DNA of 21,224 nt. Source: Podochytrium sp. JEL0797 (lineage: Eukaryota > Chytridiomycota > Chytridiomycetes > Chytridiales > Chytriomycetaceae). Below, piece by piece: positions 19,416 through 21,224 of the stretch. Position numbers and translations under genes: made by a program. The first letter of the stretch is position 1. Each line of letters starts with the position of its first letter. The stretch is taken from positions 1-21,224 of the forward strand of contig JADGJG010000396.1 in assembly GCA_027596195.1 (NCBI GenBank). The letters run 5' to 3'. The notes under the pieces are model-generated. The model was not told where the DNA came from, ran no database searches, and saw only the letters and a program-made list of their open reading frames with translations.

Positions 19416-19978
19416 GCTGATTGATGTAAGAGTGGGGCGCAGGTGTGATTTTTGACTGTTTTTCGGGATGATCATAAAAATTTCGTTTTGTGTCTCCCAC
19501 CATGCGCAGATGTGTGCCTCCCCCCGCCCCCGAGAAAAATTCTGTCGCGCGTTAATTATTGCTGTTTTCATCGCGTTTTCATTCGCTTTATTGTTTGTAC
19601 GCTGTATTGACCTAAGAGGGATGAGAGCGAGAATGAAAATCCATTTTTCCGAAAGGTGGCGAGAAAATAGGAACGACGGCCCCAGGGCTTGTCGAATATC
19701 CTTTTCACCTCCATCGAACTTCATCAAACCTCAGTTCTCCACTCAGCAGGTGGATGATTTCAGTGCAAGGAAGCAGACAAAAGTATTACTCATCATTTAA
19801 AAAAAGAGAAATTAGACTCGTTAAAAAGAGAAGAAGAGATCATTACCTATTCAGGTTTAAAAGGGCAGCCTCTCTCTTTCCAACCTCGATTTGTAATTTA
19901 TGAAGGACGAAGACGCGGGTGAAAGAAAAATTTCATAATCAACCGCGTTTGCCAACACAACCACCCGTTTCCTTTGCC
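19416..19978. promoter_or_regulatory. Divergent H6/H7 intergenic promoter region
   Basis: The 563-nt spacer separates H6 (minus) and H7 (plus). It contains a palindromic TAATTA (19553-19558), the classical homeodomain core, and TTTAAAAGGGCAG (19856-19868), a TATA-like element 111-123 nt before the H7 ATG. No gene was found. Cross- or auto-regulation by the cluster's own factors is possible but only inferred. Confidence 0.4.
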
Positions 19979-20956
19979 ATGAGGCCACACCACTTCTTGC
20001 CCAATGGCGATGCGCACGACGCCGAACGGCGCCTTTCGCTGCCGTTCGCGGCGTACGGCTTTGGCTGGGCGCAGCAGGAAAACGACGCGCAACAGCAGCA
20101 CCAACAACAACAACAACTACAACACCACCACCACCAACTCCAACTACACCAGCTCCAACACCAGCTACAGCCCATGCTCCCCCTCGCTCATCCTGACGAC
20201 TCGCTCAGCGAGGCACAGCGCTTCTTTGCCGCTGCCGCGTTGGCGCGCCGATTGTCCATGACACCGTCCATGACGCCCTCGCGTGCCAGCGCCGTGGCCC
20301 CGCCGCCCTTTGTGTTCCCGATGCCTCAGCCCAGCGAGAACCTCGCCTACTGCCCCGATACTCCCGTGCCCGCCATGCTTCTGCCCACCCAAGACGACCT
20401 GTTTGTGAAGGGTTCGAATCCCGGCCTGGGCACGACGCGCTTCGGTGATCACAACCCGGGTGACCCTTTGGAGAAACCATCCAGCTCCGGCAGCGCCAGC
20501 CCCGCGGATCCGGACATGCAGGAGCCGGGATTCGATATTCTCAACACCTTCCCGGTTTCAAGCCCACCCGCAAGAACGCGCCGCAACTCGCATTCGCAAG
20601 AGTCCACGCGTAGTGATCGCTTCAGAGCAACCGATTCCGAGCTGTACATGCTGACGGCCGTTTTTACCCGGAACCCATTCCCCTCGACCCTTTTGCGCGA
20701 AAAACTGGCTGAAAAGCTCGGTCTGACCTCAAGACAAATTCAATTCTGGTTCCAGAACCGTCGCGCCACGTTGAAAAGCAAGGGCGTGCATGTCATCAAG
20801 CCCAAGAAGGGGTGCGTTGGATCGCCCTCGGCCGCGGGCGATGGGCCTTTGGACTTGGGCCCAACGTTTGACGTGGGCAAGAAGAGACCTTCCTTGTCCC
20901 CATTGTCGGAGGGGGTACCATTCTTTTTTGTGGAGTCGCGTGAGCCCCAGGCGTGA
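19979..20956 (+). CDS. Homeodomain transcription factor H7
   Basis: Single-exon ORF of 325 aa from the ATG at 19979; the frame upstream has only a GTG start. The N-terminus has ERRLSLPF (16-23), then a Gln/His-rich tract (38-65) and a second site ARRLSMTP (89-96), plus RRNS at 201-204. EPGFDILNTFPVSSPP (182-197) is the motif shared with H5 and H6. The homeodomain is at about 210-269: RFRATDSEL, FTRNPFPS, LGLTSRQIQFWFQNRRATLK (Asn51 = N260, residue 47 Phe). The tail is VHVIKPKKG, then PSLSPLSEGVPFFFVESRE. GC content looks higher than in H3-H6. Nuclear regulator, last gene of the cluster in this window; targets unknown. Confidence 0.9.
   Translation: MRPHHFLPNGDAHDAERRLSLPFAAYGFGWAQQENDAQQQHQQQQQLQHHHHQLQLHQLQHQLQPMLPLAHPDDSLSEAQRFFAAAALARRLSMTPSMTPSRASAVAPPPFVFPMPQPSENLAYCPDTPVPAMLLPTQDDLFVKGSNPGLGTTRFGDHNPGDPLEKPSSSGSASPADPDMQEPGFDILNTFPVSSPPARTRRNSHSQESTRSDRFRATDSELYMLTAVFTRNPFPSTLLREKLAEKLGLTSRQIQFWFQNRRATLKSKGVHVIKPKKGCVGSPSAAGDGPLDLGPTFDVGKKRPSLSPLSEGVPFFFVESREPQA
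20092..20165 (+). repeat. CAA/CAG/CAC microsatellite coding for the H7 Gln/His tract
   Basis: Iterated CAR and CAC triplets encode a Gln/His-rich run in H7 (about residues 38-62). Such tracts vary in length and are common in transcription factor activation regions. Confidence 0.65.
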
Positions 20957-21143
20957 TCCGGGCCTCTCCTTTTTCCTTTTATACCCTTTTTGTCTCTCAC
21001 GTGGCCCTGTATTATTATCTCTCCTTATTCCCGAATCTCATGGCAAAATATATTTGATATTCATCCCACTGGTATTTCTTCCTTTCATCCATACTGCTGA
21101 TGATGACGAAAAATCCCAACACAAAAATCGCCCCCTGGGCGCT

Positions 21144-21172
21144 GGGGGGGGGGGGGGGCGGGGGGGGGGGCG

Positions 21173-21224
<52 letters not shown>
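21144..21224. other. Poly-G run at the contig end
   Basis: About 80 bases, nearly all G with four isolated C. It fits dark-cycle poly-G from two-colour sequencing or a collapsed contig end. It has no telomere-like TTAGGG unit. Bases 20957-21143 are H7 3' flank with nothing notable. Confidence 0.75.

Noticed and set aside
10586..20956. Animal-type Hox cluster or mating-type locus
   Set aside because: The homeodomains have the fungal NPFPS loop and Phe47 and no Hox hexapeptide. No HMG or alpha-box gene and no paired HD1/HD2 with TALE insertion is present.
21144..21224. Telomere or G-quadruplex element
   Set aside because: No repeating TTAGGG-like unit; an almost pure G run at the last bases of the contig is better explained as artefact.

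Overview
The window reads as nuclear DNA of a fungus, most likely an early-diverging zoosporic one (chytrid-like). The signs are GT-AG introns of mostly 60-75 nt, chitin-synthase-like and cellulose-synthase-like GT2 domains together with a GH9 domain, TATA boxes 70-120 nt before start codons, and a family of fungal-type homeobox genes. The phylum is an inference; no rRNA or other marker is present.

Left half (197-9587, minus strand): one 13-exon gene can be assembled with every splice phase matching, giving 2810 codons. It encodes a membrane protein with, in order: a cytosolic N-tail, a transmembrane anchor, a GH17 beta-glucanase domain, a Ser/Pro linker, a GH9 domain, a small Cys-rich module, a CE4 polysaccharide deacetylase (NodB) domain, three transmembrane segments, a chitin-synthase-like GT2 domain, a membrane bundle, a Ser-rich linker, a BcsA-like GT2 domain and a final membrane bundle. 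Three wall-modifying modules would face outside and two polysaccharide synthases would face the cytosol. The reading is broken once by an in-frame TGA (5608-5610) where the family expects Gly. The GH9 domain appears to lack its catalytic base.

Middle (9588-10585): intergenic, with three copies of a short direct repeat and a very AT-rich stretch.

Right half (10586-20956): seven homeobox genes in 10.4 kb, oriented -, +, +, +, -, -, +, called H1 to H7 here. H3-H7 are recognisable paralogues with a shared C-terminal LSPLS...FFFVE-like motif. H4-H7 carry RRxS sites in their N-terminal halves, and in H4, H5 and H6 these form a pair of R-R-x-S-[LVM]-P motifs. H5-H7 share an EPGfD motif before the homeodomain. 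H1 and H2 are shorter and more diverged. H1 and H6 share an intron at the same base of the homeodomain Trp48 codon. The spacer between H2 and H3 holds a diverged ~370-bp direct duplication. The H1/H2 divergent spacer holds an 11-bp-phased CATTCC array.

The last ~80 bases are almost pure G and look like a sequencing or contig-end artefact. No tRNA, rRNA, CRISPR array, transposase or plasmid feature was seen.
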